A stretch of DNA of 64,000 nt from Oscillospiraceae bacterium (GCA_016281125.1 JAEEIA010000013.1:1-64000); one strand, 5' to 3'; counted from the first letter of the stretch, positions 47,566 to 58,013 are shown. The notes: generated from the letters alone by a model not told the origin. Made by a program: numbers and translations.

Positions 47566-50192
47566 AACCGAACGATCTGCTGGATGCCATGGGCCGCATC
47601 TCGTCTGAATATGTCACGGAAGCAAAGCCCGCTCCGAAGCAGCAGACGGATGCCCGCACCGCACAAAACGGTGTGCAGGGCAGTGCGGAGCCGGTCACGG
47701 GTTCCAGCAGCGGTGCATCTGTGCATCAAACAACAGAAAAGGATTACGTTATGAAAAAGAATACGATCATACGCCGGATCACGACCGGATTTGCAGCGGC
47801 GGCTGCATGCGCCGTTTTTGCAGGCGGCGGCTGGTTTATCTACAAGCAGGCACAGCAGCAGACCGAGCAGGAGCCCGACGGCCAGACAGTTTCGGAAGTC
47901 AGTCAGTCTGAAAGCAGCACACCGGACGTGCAGCAGATCAGCACGAATTTCCTCGGCGGAAAGGGGGAAATCCGGATTCTTGGAAACGGCATGCAGGGTG
48001 AATCGGAAAACGAGACGGTTCTCTATGACGACACCCGCTGGTATTTCAACGGCGCCTCCAGCTATGCTGACCGTACCGGCGAAAACGCAGGCGCGTACCG
48101 CTTAATGCCTTCCGAGGTAACAGCGTATTACACTCATGTGCTGAACGACGGCAAACATTTCTATTACGCGGAGGAGCAAAGCCTTTACACGCTGGAAGAT
48201 GACGGAACGCGCTCCGCTGAGCCGGTCTTTCAGCTGACAGACAACATGCTGGATCCGGCAAAAACGGCGTGGCGCCCGCTGTTCTCCTCAGAGGACACAG
48301 AGGCGGATCACGGAGACAGCACACAGTTCTCTTTCCGCAACATCGTTCCGATGTCGGAGAACAAATGCCTGATCGTTATGTCCGGCCCGCCGGAGTGGTT
48401 CATGGCAATCTGCGACAGGGAAACCGGCGACGTGCAGGTTCTGCCGATCTCCGGTCTTGCAAATCCCCAGCCGGACGATACGATATGCAGCATCTTTCTT
48501 TCCTGCGCAGACGGCAGCGTCATGGCGGTTCTCAACAGCGCGACAATGAAGGACGGCGGGATCATCCGCATTGCGCCGGACGGCAGCTCCGAGGTTTGCA
48601 CGCGCTTCTCCGGCAATACGAATAAAGTACGGTATTATTCCGTGACAAACAACAAGCTGTATGTGCTGCTTGACTCCTACGATGAGATCGGATACCGGTA
48701 CGAATACGGCGAAATCGACCTTTCCACGCATGATATTGTAAAGAACCGTTCACTGTATGACGAGCCCGATCCGTGGGTTTATCTTGCATTTTCAGATCCG
48801 GAAAGAAAGCAGGATTTCGTTGTCAAGCTCTTTTTGGACGAAACCAGCTGGGCGCTTTATGCCACAGATCCCGGGTGGGAAAGCATGACAGAACTGTACC
48901 GTATGGATGAGGCCGAAGCGGAACGGACAAACTGCCGGCAAACAGACGATTCTGCGTATAAAATTGAGGATGCATGGGCAGACGCGCATTATGTGATGAT
49001 GCGGATGAACGGAGAACAGTTCGTGCTTTACGATCTCGGCAGCAAAACCGTTCAGTTTATCCGTGCCTCCGGGGAAGCGGAGGGCGAAGCCACGGGAGCA
49101 GACGAACTGCATCTGGACGAATCGCAGTATACCGAGCTGGATCCGGGCTTTACCGGCACGAATTTCCTCGGCGGGCAGGGCTCGCTGCATATTCCGAAAA
49201 GAATAGGCGGGTTTTCTCCATATGGCTCCTGTGAATTTATGTATGACGAAACATATTACTACGGTGGCGGTATGATCTTCCCGCGCAGCGGAAACCGGTG
49301 CGTGGAATACAGCGGAAATCCGGATTATGAATTTGATCTGGGTTCCCATTATATCATCAGTGACGGCGAACGGCTGTACGTGACAACAAACAGCGCGGTC
49401 AATCTGATCGACAGCAGCGGCAAGCTGACGCCGTTTTTCAGGCTCTCCGATGTCGGAGCTGACGAATATGAAAAGTTTACCGGCGTATTCCGCATTGGAA
49501 GTTCATATTTGTTCTACGGCGCGGAGAATATCTGGGTCGATGAAAACGGCAGGCTGCTCAATGTCAGCCCTGAATATGCTCTGGCACGTGTATGCCCCGG
49601 TTCGCCGGACGATGAACGCAGCAAATATGCGTATTTCTGGGGTCTGGAAGTCGGTAAGACGGAGATCCACCGTCTTGCGGATCCGGCAAGCGGTGAAAAA
49701 ACTCTGAAATTCACACTGCCGGACTGCCGGGAGGACTGGTACAATGAGGAGTACGGATGGTTCAGTGCCGTGACGGATGACAAATTCCTGTATCTGGACA
49801 AGAACGGCGCATTCTGCGGATATGATCCGGATACGGGAGAAAAAACAGTCCTTCTGGAAGCGGGTTCGCCCGATGCCGAAGCAATGGGGGTCAAAGCAGA
49901 AGCGGGTTCGCCCGATGTCGACGCAATGGGGTTCAGATGTGCCGTGATCGACGGCAAGCTCTATTACATGCTGGCAGATCCGTACAGCGAGCAGCCGGAT
50001 CACGCGGATCTGATACAGCTGGATCTGAATACCGGCGAACGGCAGAAGCTGATTTCTTTTGACGTTGCGGAACTGCCCAGCCCGAACTGGATTGGGAGGA
50101 TCGACAGCAAGCTCTCGATCGAACTACTGAACGGCGTTTTTGCGTACTATGATCCCGCAACCGGAGAACTGTTCCGGGTTTCCTATTTTTAA
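47562..50192 (+). CDS. Membrane protein with duplicated beta-propeller-like repeats, probable anti-sigma partner
   Basis: 876 residues. About 70 cytoplasmic residues (MKPNDLLDAMGRISSEYVTEA) are followed by one membrane helix (ITTGFAAAAACAVFAGGGWFIYK) and then a large extracellular part made of two related halves. Each half begins with TNFLGG(K/Q)G and contains (Y/M)(D)ET-YY / DDTRWYF-type turns, DGERLYV and similar, like DUF5050-type propellers. Coupling to the sigma gene and the short N-terminal cytoplasmic domain suggest an anti-sigma factor that senses an external signal; no zinc ZAS motif (HxxxCxxC) is seen. A 42-bp tandem duplication (EAGSPDAEAMG / EAGSPDVDAMG) lies near residue 770. Confidence 0.78.
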   Translation: MKPNDLLDAMGRISSEYVTEAKPAPKQQTDARTAQNGVQGSAEPVTGSSSGASVHQTTEKDYVMKKNTIIRRITTGFAAAAACAVFAGGGWFIYKQAQQQTEQEPDGQTVSEVSQSESSTPDVQQISTNFLGGKGEIRILGNGMQGESENETVLYDDTRWYFNGASSYADRTGENAGAYRLMPSEVTAYYTHVLNDGKHFYYAEEQSLYTLEDDGTRSAEPVFQLTDNMLDPAKTAWRPLFSSEDTEADHGDSTQFSFRNIVPMSENKCLIVMSGPPEWFMAICDRETGDVQVLPISGLANPQPDDTICSIFLSCADGSVMAVLNSATMKDGGIIRIAPDGSSEVCTRFSGNTNKVRYYSVTNNKLYVLLDSYDEIGYRYEYGEIDLSTHDIVKNRSLYDEPDPWVYLAFSDPERKQDFVVKLFLDETSWALYATDPGWESMTELYRMDEAEAERTNCRQTDDSAYKIEDAWADAHYVMMRMNGEQFVLYDLGSKTVQFIRASGEAEGEATGADELHLDESQYTELDPGFTGTNFLGGQGSLHIPKRIGGFSPYGSCEFMYDETYYYGGGMIFPRSGNRCVEYSGNPDYEFDLGSHYIISDGERLYVTTNSAVNLIDSSGKLTPFFRLSDVGADEYEKFTGVFRIGSSYLFYGAENIWVDENGRLLNVSPEYALARVCPGSPDDERSKYAYFWGLEVGKTEIHRLADPASGEKTLKFTLPDCREDWYNEEYGWFSAVTDDKFLYLDKNGAFCGYDPDTGEKTVLLEAGSPDAEAMGVKAEAGSPDVDAMGFRCAVIDGKLYYMLADPYSEQPDHADLIQLDLNTGERQKLISFDVAELPSPNWIGRIDSKLSIELLNGVFAYYDPATGELFRVSYF
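49857..49940 (+). repeat. 42-bp tandem duplication
   Basis: GAAGCGGGTTCGCCCGATG starts both units (49857 and 49899). It encodes two 14-residue units in the propeller protein and is in frame. Confidence 0.9.
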
Positions 50193-50204
50193 CACGCAAA
50201 ACAC

Positions 50205-50242
50205 AAGACGGCCGGATTCCGATGCAGGAATCCGGCCGTCTT
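50205..50242. terminator. Bidirectional terminator
   Basis: Perfect 16-bp stem AAGACGGCCGGATTCC / GGAATCCGGCCGTCTT between convergent genes, with TTCTG after. Confidence 0.9.
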
Positions 50243-50259
50243 TTCTGCTTGTATTCAGA

Positions 50260-50799
50260 TCAGTAATTTTCTGCACGCAGCTTGAAATAAGACTGCGGAT
50301 GAGCGCAGACCGGGCACATCTTCGGCGCGTTCTTGCCGATGACGATGTGACCGCAGTTCATACATTCCCAGATCATGTCGCCGTCGCGGGAGAACACCAG
50401 GCCGCCCTCGATGTTGGCGATCAGCTTGCGGTAGCGCTCCTCGTGCGCCTTCTCGATCTTGCCGACCATCTCAAACAGTGCCGCAATGCGGGTGAAGCCC
50501 TCTTCCTTTGCGACCTTTGCGAACTCGGCATACATGTCCGTCCATTCAAAGTTCTCGCCGTCGGCTGCTGCCTTCAGGTTTTCAACGGTATCCGGCACCT
50601 CGCCGCCGTGCAGTTCCTTGAACCAGAGCTTTGCATGCTCCTTTTCGTTGTTCGCAGTTTCCTCAAAGATCTCCGCAATCTGGACATAGCCTTCCTTGCG
50701 CGCCTTGGATGCAAAATACGTATACTTGTTTCTTGCCTGCGATTCACCGGCAAATGCAGCCTGTAAATTCGCTTCTGTTCTTGAGCCTTTCAGTTCCAT
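50260..50799 (-). CDS. rbr: Rubrerythrin
   Basis: 179 residues. An N-terminal ferritin-like diiron domain ([23 protein letters not shown] ... [18 protein letters not shown] ... [13 protein letters not shown]) is followed by a C-terminal rubredoxin domain with CMNCGH and CPVCAHP iron ligands. It reduces hydrogen peroxide in anaerobes using electrons from rubredoxin or NADH-linked donors. The ATG at 50799 follows AAGGAGGAAGCT. It has a consensus promoter and stands alone. Confidence 0.97.
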   Translation of the reverse strand: MELKGSRTEANLQAAFAGESQARNKYTYFASKARKEGYVQIAEIFEETANNEKEHAKLWFKELHGGEVPDTVENLKAAADGENFEWTDMYAEFAKVAKEEGFTRIAALFEMVGKIEKAHEERYRKLIANIEGGLVFSRDGDMIWECMNCGHIVIGKNAPKMCPVCAHPQSYFKLRAENY

Positions 50800-50859
50800 A
50801 ATAGCTTCCTCCTTGGATCAGAAAATAGATCGGATGTCCGTGCGGCGCATCCTGCTCTT

Positions 50860-50888
50860 ATTATACCTATATTTCGGATCAGTGTCAA
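50860..50888 (-). promoter_or_regulatory. Promoter for rubrerythrin
   Basis: Reverse strand TTGACA, 17 bases, TATAAT; full consensus. Confidence 0.85.
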
Positions 50889-50949
50889 GAGCGATTTTGT
50901 GAAAATCGGAAAAAATATCTGTGCGTGCTGTTCCCCGCGGCTGCGCCTC

Positions 50950-50978
50950 TTGACAAACCTGAGAAAATCGAATAAAAT
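50950..50978 (+). promoter_or_regulatory. Promoter for T-box/aspS
   Basis: TTGACA, 17 bases, TAAAAT. Confidence 0.78.
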
Positions 50979-50984
50979 AGGTAT

Positions 50985-51240
50985 CAGGAGACCCGCGCGC
51001 AATGAACGCTCCGGTCAGAGAGAATGCGCCGAAGGCTGAAAGCGCGTCACGGAGAAAGCGGCAGCGGCAACACTCCTGCGACGGGATGCTACCCGCGCAA
51101 AACCGAATGCCCCATAAAAAGTGAACCGTGCGGCGTATGCACACGGTTAAATCGGGTGGCACCGCGGGCTTTTTCAGTATGAAACGCTCGTCCCGAAGCA
51201 GTCTGATTGCAGGCAGCTTTGGGGCGTTTTTATTTTTTTC
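50985..51240 (+). ncRNA. T-box riboswitch controlling aspS
   Basis: The leader carries the T-box core GGGTGGCACCGCGG (about 51155-51168), which base-pairs with uncharged tRNA, followed by a terminator-like stem (CGTCCCGAAG ... CTTTGGGGCG) and TTTTTATTTTTTT. A GAC triplet at 51080-51082 in the stem I region is a candidate aspartate specifier. Uncharged tRNA-Asp would stabilise the antiterminator and let aspS be transcribed. Stem I boundaries are approximate. Confidence 0.9.
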
Positions 51241-51254
51241 AGGAGGAGAAAACA

Positions 51255-53000
51255 ATGTACCGTACCGTAATGTGCAATGATCTGCGCAAGGAAAACATCG
51301 GGCAGACCGTTTCGCTGGCCGGCTGGGTTGATACGATCCGCGACCACGGCGGCGTGCTGTTCCTCGCGCTCCGCGATGAAACCGGCATCACCCAGACTGT
51401 GTTCCATGACGATTCCATGCTCAAGGGCATCGGCAGAGAATGCGTCATTTCCGTGACCGGCAAGGTTGTCGAGCGTGACGCCGAAACCGTTGATCCGAAG
51501 CTCGCAACCGGTCTGGTTGAAGTGCTCGTCGAGAAGATGGAGCTGCTCGGCCCGTCGAAATCCATGCTGCCGTTTATCCCGGCGGAATCCATGGATACCC
51601 GTGAGGAGGTGCGCCTGAAATACCGCTACCTCGACCTCAGAAACCCGAAGATTCACGAGAATATTATTCTGCGTTCGCGCGTGATTACCTATCTGCGCCG
51701 CAAGATGGAGGACCTCGGCTTCCTGGATATCCAGACGCCGATTCTGACCGCGTCCTCTCCGGAGGGTGCGCGTGACTTCCTCGTGCCGAGCAGAAAGCAC
51801 AAGGGCAAGTTCTATGCGCTGCCGCAGGCGCCGCAGCAGTTCAAGCAGCTGCTCATGGTTTCCGGCTTCAACAAGTATTATCAGATCGCACCGTGCTTCC
51901 GCGATGAGGACGCGCGGCAGGACAGATCGCCCGGCGAGTTCTATCAGCTGGACTTTGAAATGGCATTCGCAACGCAGGACGAGGTTCTGGCTGTCTGCGA
52001 AAAGGTCATCTCCGAAACCTTCAAGGAGTTCAAGCCGGATGCGGTCATCTCCGATGCGCCGTTTGAGCGCATCACCTACCGCGATGCCATGATGAAATAC
52101 GGCTCCGACAAGCCGGATCTCCGCAACCCGCTGACGATCATCGACCTGACGGATTTCTTCGCAAATGTGGACTTCCCGATCTTCAAGGGCAAGCCGGTGC
52201 GCGGCATTGTCGCCGACTGCGCAGGCTGCTCCAAGAAGTTCTTTGAGGATTCGCTGAAATTTGCGACCTCTATCGGCATGAAGGGCCTCGGCTATCTGAC
52301 TGCCGTGGAAGGTCAGGCCAACTTCAAGGGCCCGATCGACAAGTTCCTCTCCGACGAACAGCGCGATGAGATCCGGAAGCTGTCCGGCATCAAGGACGGC
52401 GAAACTGTGTTCTTCATCTCTGACAAGAAGGGCACCGTTGATCTGTACGCAGGCCAGATCCGCAACTGGCTCGGCGAGCGGCTGGATCTGCTGGAGAAAA
52501 ATGCATTCCGCTTCTGCTTTGTCGTTGACTTCCCGATGTACGAGATCAACGAGGAAACGCACAAGCTGGACTTCACGCACAATCCGTTCTCGATGCCGCA
52601 GGGCGGTCTGGATGCGCTGGAAAACCAGGATCCGCTGGAAATTCTGGCATATCAGTATGACCTTGTGTGCAACGGCATTGAGCTGGCATCCGGCGCGGTC
52701 AGAAACCACAGCGTCGATATTATGAAGAGGGCGTTTGCACTGGCAGGCTATACCGAGGAGGAGCTGGCTGCACGGTTCTCCGCGCTGTATACGGCATTCC
52801 AGTACGGCGCACCGCCGCACGCAGGCATGGCGCCCGGCATCGACCGCATGATCATGCTGCTGGCAGATACCGAAACGATCCGCAACGTCATTGCGTTCCC
52901 GCTGAACGGCAATGCGCAGGATCTCCTGCTCGGCGCACCGTCGCAGGTCACGGAGCAGCAGCTGCGTGAAGCGAACATCCAGATCCGCGAGGAAGCGTGA
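51255..53000 (+). CDS. aspS: Aspartyl-tRNA synthetase
   Basis: 581-residue class IIb synthetase. It has an N-terminal OB-fold anticodon domain (SLAGWVDTIRDHGGVLFLALRDETG), motif 2 (CFRDEDARQDRSPGEFYQLDFEM), a bacterial insertion (GAD) domain, and motif 3 (PPHAGMAPGIDRMIMLL). It charges tRNA-Asp in the cytoplasm. ATG 51255 follows CAGGAGGAGAA; the ORF-track start lies in the leader. It is controlled by the T-box upstream. A MITE-like repeat begins within a few bases of its stop codon. Confidence 0.97.
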   Translation: MYRTVMCNDLRKENIGQTVSLAGWVDTIRDHGGVLFLALRDETGITQTVFHDDSMLKGIGRECVISVTGKVVERDAETVDPKLATGLVEVLVEKMELLGPSKSMLPFIPAESMDTREEVRLKYRYLDLRNPKIHENIILRSRVITYLRRKMEDLGFLDIQTPILTASSPEGARDFLVPSRKHKGKFYALPQAPQQFKQLLMVSGFNKYYQIAPCFRDEDARQDRSPGEFYQLDFEMAFATQDEVLAVCEKVISETFKEFKPDAVISDAPFERITYRDAMMKYGSDKPDLRNPLTIIDLTDFFANVDFPIFKGKPVRGIVADCAGCSKKFFEDSLKFATSIGMKGLGYLTAVEGQANFKGPIDKFLSDEQRDEIRKLSGIKDGETVFFISDKKGTVDLYAGQIRNWLGERLDLLEKNAFRFCFVVDFPMYEINEETHKLDFTHNPFSMPQGGLDALENQDPLEILAYQYDLVCNGIELASGAVRNHSVDIMKRAFALAGYTEEELAARFSALYTAFQYGAPPHAGMAPGIDRMIMLLADTETIRNVIAFPLNGNAQDLLLGAPSQVTEQQLREANIQIREEA

Positions 53001-53115
53001 GTGTGCCTCCGACGGATTGATTATGAGGGTTCTGCCCTCAACCCCCCGCTTAAGGGACATTGTCCCTTAAGAATCCCATTTTGATGAAAACAATGTATTT
53101 GCATTGATTTTGCCG
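53001..53115. mobile_element. MITE-like repeat, copy 3 (left half)
   Basis: Aligns from the left inverted repeat of copy 2 (CCTCCGACGGAT for TCTCCGATGGAT) through CCGCTTAAGGGACATTGTCC and ATTTTGATGAAAACAATG, then loses similarity near 53115. The right half is missing. It starts directly after the aspS stop. Confidence 0.75.
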
Positions 53116-53157
53116 GCTTTCAGCTTTTCGCAAAATCGTTGCATGCAGAACCATTGT

Positions 53158-53196
53158 GAAAAAATACCGCCCGGGCATGCCGGACGGTATTTTTGT
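53158..53196. terminator. Bidirectional terminator, aspS / lipoprotein
   Basis: AAAATACCG / CGGTATTTT outer stem with inner GCCCGG/CCGG pairing, A-run before and TTTTGTTTG after. Confidence 0.8.
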
Positions 53197-53199
53197 TTG

Positions 53200-53808
53200 T
53201 CAGCTTTTTTCGTGATAGGTCAGGAACAGGTTGACGGATGCACAGTTCTCGTCAAAGCCTTCGCCGTACCATTCCTTGAACGCCGCGCGGATGTCATCCG
53301 TCATGGAAACCGCAATGCCGGTGATCCCGACGGTGTCTTTGGGGAGCTCCTCGGCCGAAACCGTGCCGTCGGCGCTCTTTTGCAGGTAATCCTTCCACTG
53401 GGCGGAAAGTGACGCAATCGCCTCCTGCTCGCTCTGTTCGTTCGTGCCGAACAGGAAACAACGCGACGCCGAATCGTAGAACGAATAATACTTCATCTGC
53501 GTATCAGCGGCATAATCCTGCCCGTCGATTTTGCAGTAACACGGCGCTTCTGTCACAAGCCCCTCCGTGATGGTGATATTGCCGGTCAGCACGTCGCCCG
53601 GCCAGACGGTCGCAGCGGCAAGACCGTCCGTTTTGATCCTGCTTCCGGTCGGCTTGACTTCCATTTCCAGTATTTTTGCCGGAGCAGAGGAGGCATCGCC
53701 GGAGCCGGTGTTCCCGGCGCTGTTCTCGGTTTTGTTTCCGCAGCCTGCAAAGCTCAGCAGGCAGGCGGTGAGTGCGGCGCCGGTCAGGATGCGGTAGATC
53801 AGCTTCAT
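53200..53808 (-). CDS. Hypothetical lipoprotein
   Basis: 202 residues, family not recognised. A lipoprotein signal (LTGAALTACLLSFAGCGNK) with the acylated Cys near residue 23 is followed by a Ser/Gly/Asn linker and a single domain (ILEMEVKPTGSRIKTDG ... PCYCKIDGQDYAADTQMKYY ... VGITGIAVSMTDDIRAAFKEWYGEGFDENCASVNLFLTYHEKS). It is surface-attached. ATG 53808 is preferred because AAAGGAA lies before it; ATG 53823 overlaps the stop of the upstream sigma gene. It is thus downstream in the dnaG-rpoD cluster transcript. Confidence 0.75.
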   Translation of the reverse strand: MKLIYRILTGAALTACLLSFAGCGNKTENSAGNTGSGDASSAPAKILEMEVKPTGSRIKTDGLAAATVWPGDVLTGNITITEGLVTEAPCYCKIDGQDYAADTQMKYYSFYDSASRCFLFGTNEQSEQEAIASLSAQWKDYLQKSADGTVSAEELPKDTVGITGIAVSMTDDIRAAFKEWYGEGFDENCASVNLFLTYHEKS

Positions 53809-53822
53809 ATGTATTCCTTTCA

Positions 53823-54899
53823 TCAGTGCTCGAGATAATCCCGAACCTTTTTGCTTCTGCTGGGGTGCCGGAGCTTCCGGAGCGCTTTCGCTTCAATCTG
53901 ACGGATGCGCTCACGCGTGACATTGAAGGCCTTTCCGACATCCTCCAGCGTTTTCGGCGGCTCATTGTCCAGCCCGTAGCGCATCCGCAGGACGTCCGCT
54001 TCACGCGGCGTCAGTGTGGAAAGCACCTCGTTGAGCTGTTCCTTGAGCATCGTGTTGTTTGCCGCATCATTCGGGGACTGCGCGTGATTATCCGGGATGA
54101 AGTCGCCGAGGTGGCTGTCCTCCTCCTCACCGATCGGTGTTTCAAGAGAAACCGGCTCCTGAGCGATGCGCATGACCTCGCGCACCTTGTCGATCGGCAT
54201 ATCGAGATAATCCGCGATCTCCTCCTCGGAGGGATCCCGTCCGTTCAGATGCAGCAGCTGGCTGGAAGCCTTTTTGACGCGGGTGATCGTTTCGACCATG
54301 TGGACGGGAATCCGGATCGTCCTTGCCTGATCCGCAATCGCGCGGGTAATGGACTGGCGGATCCACCATGTCGCATAGGTCGAGAACTTAAAGCCCTTGG
54401 TATAGTCGAATTTATCGACCGCTTTCAGCAGTCCCATGTTCCCCTCCTGAATCAGGTCAAGGAACTGCATGCCGCGTCCGACATATTTCTTTGCAATGCT
54501 GACGACCAGACGGAGATTTGCCTCGGAAAGGCGGTTCTTTGCGGCCTGATCGTTCGGGTTATCGGCAAGTCTTCTTGCCAGATCTGTCTCTTCCTCGGGT
54601 GTCAGGAGCGGCACGCGGCCGATCTCCTTGAGATAGATCTTGACAGGGTCATCCGGAGAGGAGCCGCCCTCCAGGGACATTGCATCCTCCTCCGCGAGCC
54701 GTGTTTCGATATCGTCGTCCAGCAGCTCCTCGTCCGCGAGCTCAAGATTCAGCAGGTTGCACTGCTCGTAGAATGCGCTGATCTCCTCATCGGTGAATTC
54801 CATCTCCGAAAAGGCGGTGTCCAGCTCATTCTGCGGGAGCTTTCCGCTGAGCTTAATCCGTTCAAGAAGCTGATCGACCTTCTGATTATCTGCTGCCAT
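53823..54899 (-). CDS. Primary-type sigma factor, second tandem copy
   Basis: 358 residues. Regions 2, 3 and 4 match sigma-[79 protein letters not shown], and [29 protein letters not shown]. The DNA-contact helices in 2.4 and 4.2 are nearly the same as in the copy at 54990. The acidic N-terminal region (residues 1-85) and region 3 differ clearly. It is probably a paralogue with overlapping promoter preference. ATG 54899 has AAGGGAGGAAACA upstream. It lies 90 bases after the first copy. Confidence 0.92.
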   Translation of the reverse strand: MAADNQKVDQLLERIKLSGKLPQNELDTAFSEMEFTDEEISAFYEQCNLLNLELADEELLDDDIETRLAEEDAMSLEGGSSPDDPVKIYLKEIGRVPLLTPEEETDLARRLADNPNDQAAKNRLSEANLRLVVSIAKKYVGRGMQFLDLIQEGNMGLLKAVDKFDYTKGFKFSTYATWWIRQSITRAIADQARTIRIPVHMVETITRVKKASSQLLHLNGRDPSEEEIADYLDMPIDKVREVMRIAQEPVSLETPIGEEEDSHLGDFIPDNHAQSPNDAANNTMLKEQLNEVLSTLTPREADVLRMRYGLDNEPPKTLEDVGKAFNVTRERIRQIEAKALRKLRHPSRSKKVRDYLEH

Positions 54900-54989
54900 A
54901 TTGTGTTTCCTCCCTTTCTTTACCCTTCTGCCTGTTCTTTGCGTTCAGCGCGTCTGCCGCGCCTGACGTGATGCAGCCGTGACCCTGCA

Positions 54990-56042
54990 TCAGTCAATAT
55001 ATCCTTGCAGCTTTTTGCTTCTGCTGTAATGCTTGAGCTTCCGGAGCGCCTTGGCTTCGATCTGCCGGATGCGCTCACGGGTGACCCCGAGCGCCTTTCC
55101 GACGTCCTCAAGCGTCTGCTGTCTGCCGTTTTCCAGCCCGTAGCGCATCCGCATGACCTTTGCTTCGCGCTCTGTCAGGGTGGAGAGCACCTCATTGAGC
55201 TGCTCCTTCAGCATGGCATTGGAGGCCGCCTCGTCCGGAGAGGGCGCCTGATCGTCCGGGATGAAGTCACCGAGGTGGCTGTCCTCCTCCTCACCGACCG
55301 GCGTTTCCAGCGAAACGGGATCCTGTGCGATGCGCATGATCTCGAGCACCTTTTCCACGGGCATCTCGAGCTTTTTGGCGATTTCCTCGGGGCTTGCTTC
55401 CTGTCCGGTTTCGTGCAGAATCTGGCTGGAAACCTTCTTCACCTTGGTGATGCTCTCCACCATATGCACGGGAATACGGATCGTTCTCGCCTGATCGGCC
55501 AGCGCTCTGGTGATTGCCTGCCGGATCCACCATGTTGCATAGGTGGAGAACTTGAAGCCCTTGGTATAGTCAAACTTATCGACCGCTTTCAGCAGACCCA
55601 TGTTGCCCTCCTGAATCAGGTCGAGGAACTGCATGCCGCGTCCGACATATTTCTTTGCGATGCTGACGACCAGTCTGAGGTTGGCCTCGGCAAGGCGCTG
55701 CCGTGCGGGCTCGTCCTGCGGATTGTCCGCCAGTCTGCGTGCCAGCTCGGTTTCCTCGTCCGTGGTCAGCAGTGCAACCCGGCCGATCTCTTTCAGATAG
55801 ATCTTGACGGAGTCGTCATTCGAGATTTCGTCATTGGCAAGGGTGACGGCGGGATCGGATGCGTCCTCCAGCGAGAGCTCGTCATCGACCAGCTCAATCT
55901 GCATGGCTGAGCAGCGCTCCATGATGTGCTCCGGCTCCAGAGCAAGGCTCTCGGAAGCCTCCTGCACCTCGGCAATGGTTATTTTTCCGCTTGTCTTTGC
56001 CTTCTCAAGGATCTGATCAAGACGCTTTTCTTCATCTGCCAT
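54990..56042 (-). CDS. rpoD: RNA polymerase primary sigma factor
   Basis: 350-residue sigma-70/SigA. Region 1.1-like start [38 protein letters not shown] (1.2), the invariant 2.1-2.4 block ending [29 protein letters not shown], region 3, and 4.2 [28 protein letters not shown]. It confers recognition of TTGACA/TATAAT promoters, which dominate this window. It follows dnaG by 86 bases, with AAAGGAGGAAACC before the ATG, the classic dnaG-rpoD order. A second sigma-A paralogue lies immediately downstream. Confidence 0.95.
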   Translation of the reverse strand: MADEEKRLDQILEKAKTSGKITIAEVQEASESLALEPEHIMERCSAMQIELVDDELSLEDASDPAVTLANDEISNDDSVKIYLKEIGRVALLTTDEETELARRLADNPQDEPARQRLAEANLRLVVSIAKKYVGRGMQFLDLIQEGNMGLLKAVDKFDYTKGFKFSTYATWWIRQAITRALADQARTIRIPVHMVESITKVKKVSSQILHETGQEASPEEIAKKLEMPVEKVLEIMRIAQDPVSLETPVGEEEDSHLGDFIPDDQAPSPDEAASNAMLKEQLNEVLSTLTEREAKVMRMRYGLENGRQQTLEDVGKALGVTRERIRQIEAKALRKLKHYSRSKKLQGYID

Positions 56043-56128
56043 TTTCGGTTTCCTCCTTTGCGCGGAATCCGCGCAGTCTAACGGGCATATATCCGTTCTG
56101 TCAGCCGCTGCGGGAACAGCGGCACAGC

Positions 56129-57880
56129 TTATGATCGTTTGCGCTTTGCGAGGCTCTGCATCCTTGCCTGCCAGTCATCGTTGTCCATATCCGCAGCCTG
56201 CGACGGTGCGAGCTTCTGCTCTTTCAGAATGCGGATGCAGTCCTGAACGGCCTTCGGGGTGATGTCCACCTCGTCGTATGTAGGCTCAATGCCGGTGATC
56301 CTGCCCATTTCCTCCGGCGTGAAGCTGTCGGAAAAGAGGGAGAGATCGTAGGTGTAGCCCTGCCTGAGCTTGTCCGCCAGATGCTGAAAAATCCTGCGGT
56401 TCAGCTCGGTGGCGAAGTCCTCCGGCCGGATCTGCTTCATGACGTCCTCCAGCGCGTCGGGCTGCCGGAACAGATAGCAGAGGATCTGCTCCTCGGCCAT
56501 TGCCTCCTTCCGTTTGGCGGAGGCCTCCGGATTGACCGGATCCGGGAGCATCGGTGCGGATTTCAGCGCAGTCCATGACTGCTTTTTCTCGTTCTTTCTG
56601 CGCTTTCTGATCTCCTGCTCGACCTGTGCTTTCAGAATCTCCGTTGAGATTTCGTAATCCTTGGCGAGCTTTGAGAGATACACATTGCGGTCAAGCTCGT
56701 TTTCGATGCCCGCAAGCACGCTGACCGCCTTGTGCAGTGCGGTGATTGCGCCGTCCTCGGTAGCGGCGTCCGTGCCGTCCCGGCATCTTTGCAGCTCGTA
56801 GGTGACGGCGTCGTCAGCCTCCTCCAGCAGCTTCCGGAAATAGGCTGACCCGAATTTCTTGATATATTCGTCGGGATCCTTCGCGTCATGCATATGCAGG
56901 ATTCTCGGGCGCAGCCCGACGGCGCGCAGCAGATTGACCGCCTTGACGGTCGCGTTCTGACCGGCGGCGTCACTGTCGTAGGAGATGACGACCTCCTCTG
57001 CATACTGCCGCATCAGTCTGCACTGATCGGCGGTCAGCGCGGTGCCGAGCGAGGCCACGACATTTTCAAAGCCCGCCTGGTGGATCGCAATGACGTCCAT
57101 GTAGCCCTCCGCGAGGATCAGCCGCTTGGACTGCGATTTTTTCGCAAAGTTCATGGAAAACAGGTTCCGTCCCTTTTTGAACACCGGTGTATCGGACGAG
57201 TTCAGGTATTTGGGCTCGCCGTCCTTTTCAATCGTGCGGCCGCCGAATGCGATGACGCTGCCGCGCAGGTCAAAGATCGGGAAGATCACACGGTTCCGGA
57301 ACCGGTCGTAGAGATTGCCGGATTTCCGGGAGCGGCTGCACAGATTGGAGGCGAGCAGTTCCTCATCGGTATAGCCGAGATTATGCATGGCGTTCAGCAG
57401 ACCGTCCCACTGTTCGCCCGCGTAGCCGAGCCCGTATTTCCGGATGATTTCCGGCTTGAGGGCGCGTTCTTTCAGATAGATCAGACCGCGCTTGTCAGGG
57501 CCGGTCAGGTTTTCAAAGTAATATTTTGCGGCGGCGCGGTTCATTTCCAGCAGCCGCATCCGCATATTCGCTTCGCCGTTGTCATGCTCCTGCTCCGGCA
57601 CGGACATGCCTGCGCGCTCTGCGAGCATCCGCACGGCGTCCATATACTGGAGCCCCTCAATCTTCATGATGAAGGTGATGACGTCGCCGCCCGCATGGCA
57701 GCCGAAGCAGTAAAAGCTGTTATTCTGCGTATATACGACGCATGACGGCGTTTTTTCCGAGTGGAACGGGCACTGACATTTGAGCAGGGAGCCCGCCCGG
57801 ATCAGCTGCACATAGCTGCCCATGACCGCGTCAATCGGATTGGCCTGCTTTAACTGGTACAGAAATTCCTGCGGCAGCAT
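56129..57880 (-). CDS. dnaG: DNA primase
   Basis: 583 residues. The N-terminal zinc-binding domain has the CHC2 ligands ([13 protein letters not shown] ... [11 protein letters not shown]). A TOPRIM catalytic core follows ([17 protein letters not shown], then [13 protein letters not shown]), and a C-terminal DnaB-interaction domain. It makes RNA primers at the replication fork. ATG 57880 follows CAAAGGAGGTG and gives [20 protein letters not shown]; the track begins 10 codons upstream. Together with dgt and rpoD it forms a macromolecular synthesis cluster. Confidence 0.97.
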   Translation of the reverse strand: MLPQEFLYQLKQANPIDAVMGSYVQLIRAGSLLKCQCPFHSEKTPSCVVYTQNNSFYCFGCHAGGDVITFIMKIEGLQYMDAVRMLAERAGMSVPEQEHDNGEANMRMRLLEMNRAAAKYYFENLTGPDKRGLIYLKERALKPEIIRKYGLGYAGEQWDGLLNAMHNLGYTDEELLASNLCSRSRKSGNLYDRFRNRVIFPIFDLRGSVIAFGGRTIEKDGEPKYLNSSDTPVFKKGRNLFSMNFAKKSQSKRLILAEGYMDVIAIHQAGFENVVASLGTALTADQCRLMRQYAEEVVISYDSDAAGQNATVKAVNLLRAVGLRPRILHMHDAKDPDEYIKKFGSAYFRKLLEEADDAVTYELQRCRDGTDAATEDGAITALHKAVSVLAGIENELDRNVYLSKLAKDYEISTEILKAQVEQEIRKRRKNEKKQSWTALKSAPMLPDPVNPEASAKRKEAMAEEQILCYLFRQPDALEDVMKQIRPEDFATELNRRIFQHLADKLRQGYTYDLSLFSDSFTPEEMGRITGIEPTYDEVDITPKAVQDCIRILKEQKLAPSQAADMDNDDWQARMQSLAKRKRS

Positions 57881-58013
57881 CTGCGCACCTCCTTTGTGTT
57901 TTGCATTCATCGTATCATGCTCCGGACAGCGCTGTATGACAGCTTTCCGAAAAACAGATGAAATCGGGGCGCGCCTTCATAGAATACGTACCGCCGTGCG
58001 GAAAAACGCTGTG

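Noticed and set aside
49857-49940. 42-bp duplication as a mobile element trace
   Set aside because: It is a simple in-frame tandem duplication inside a coding region.
51174-53060. 628-residue reverse ORF
   Set aside because: Shadow of aspS, which has every synthetase motif and a T-box upstream.
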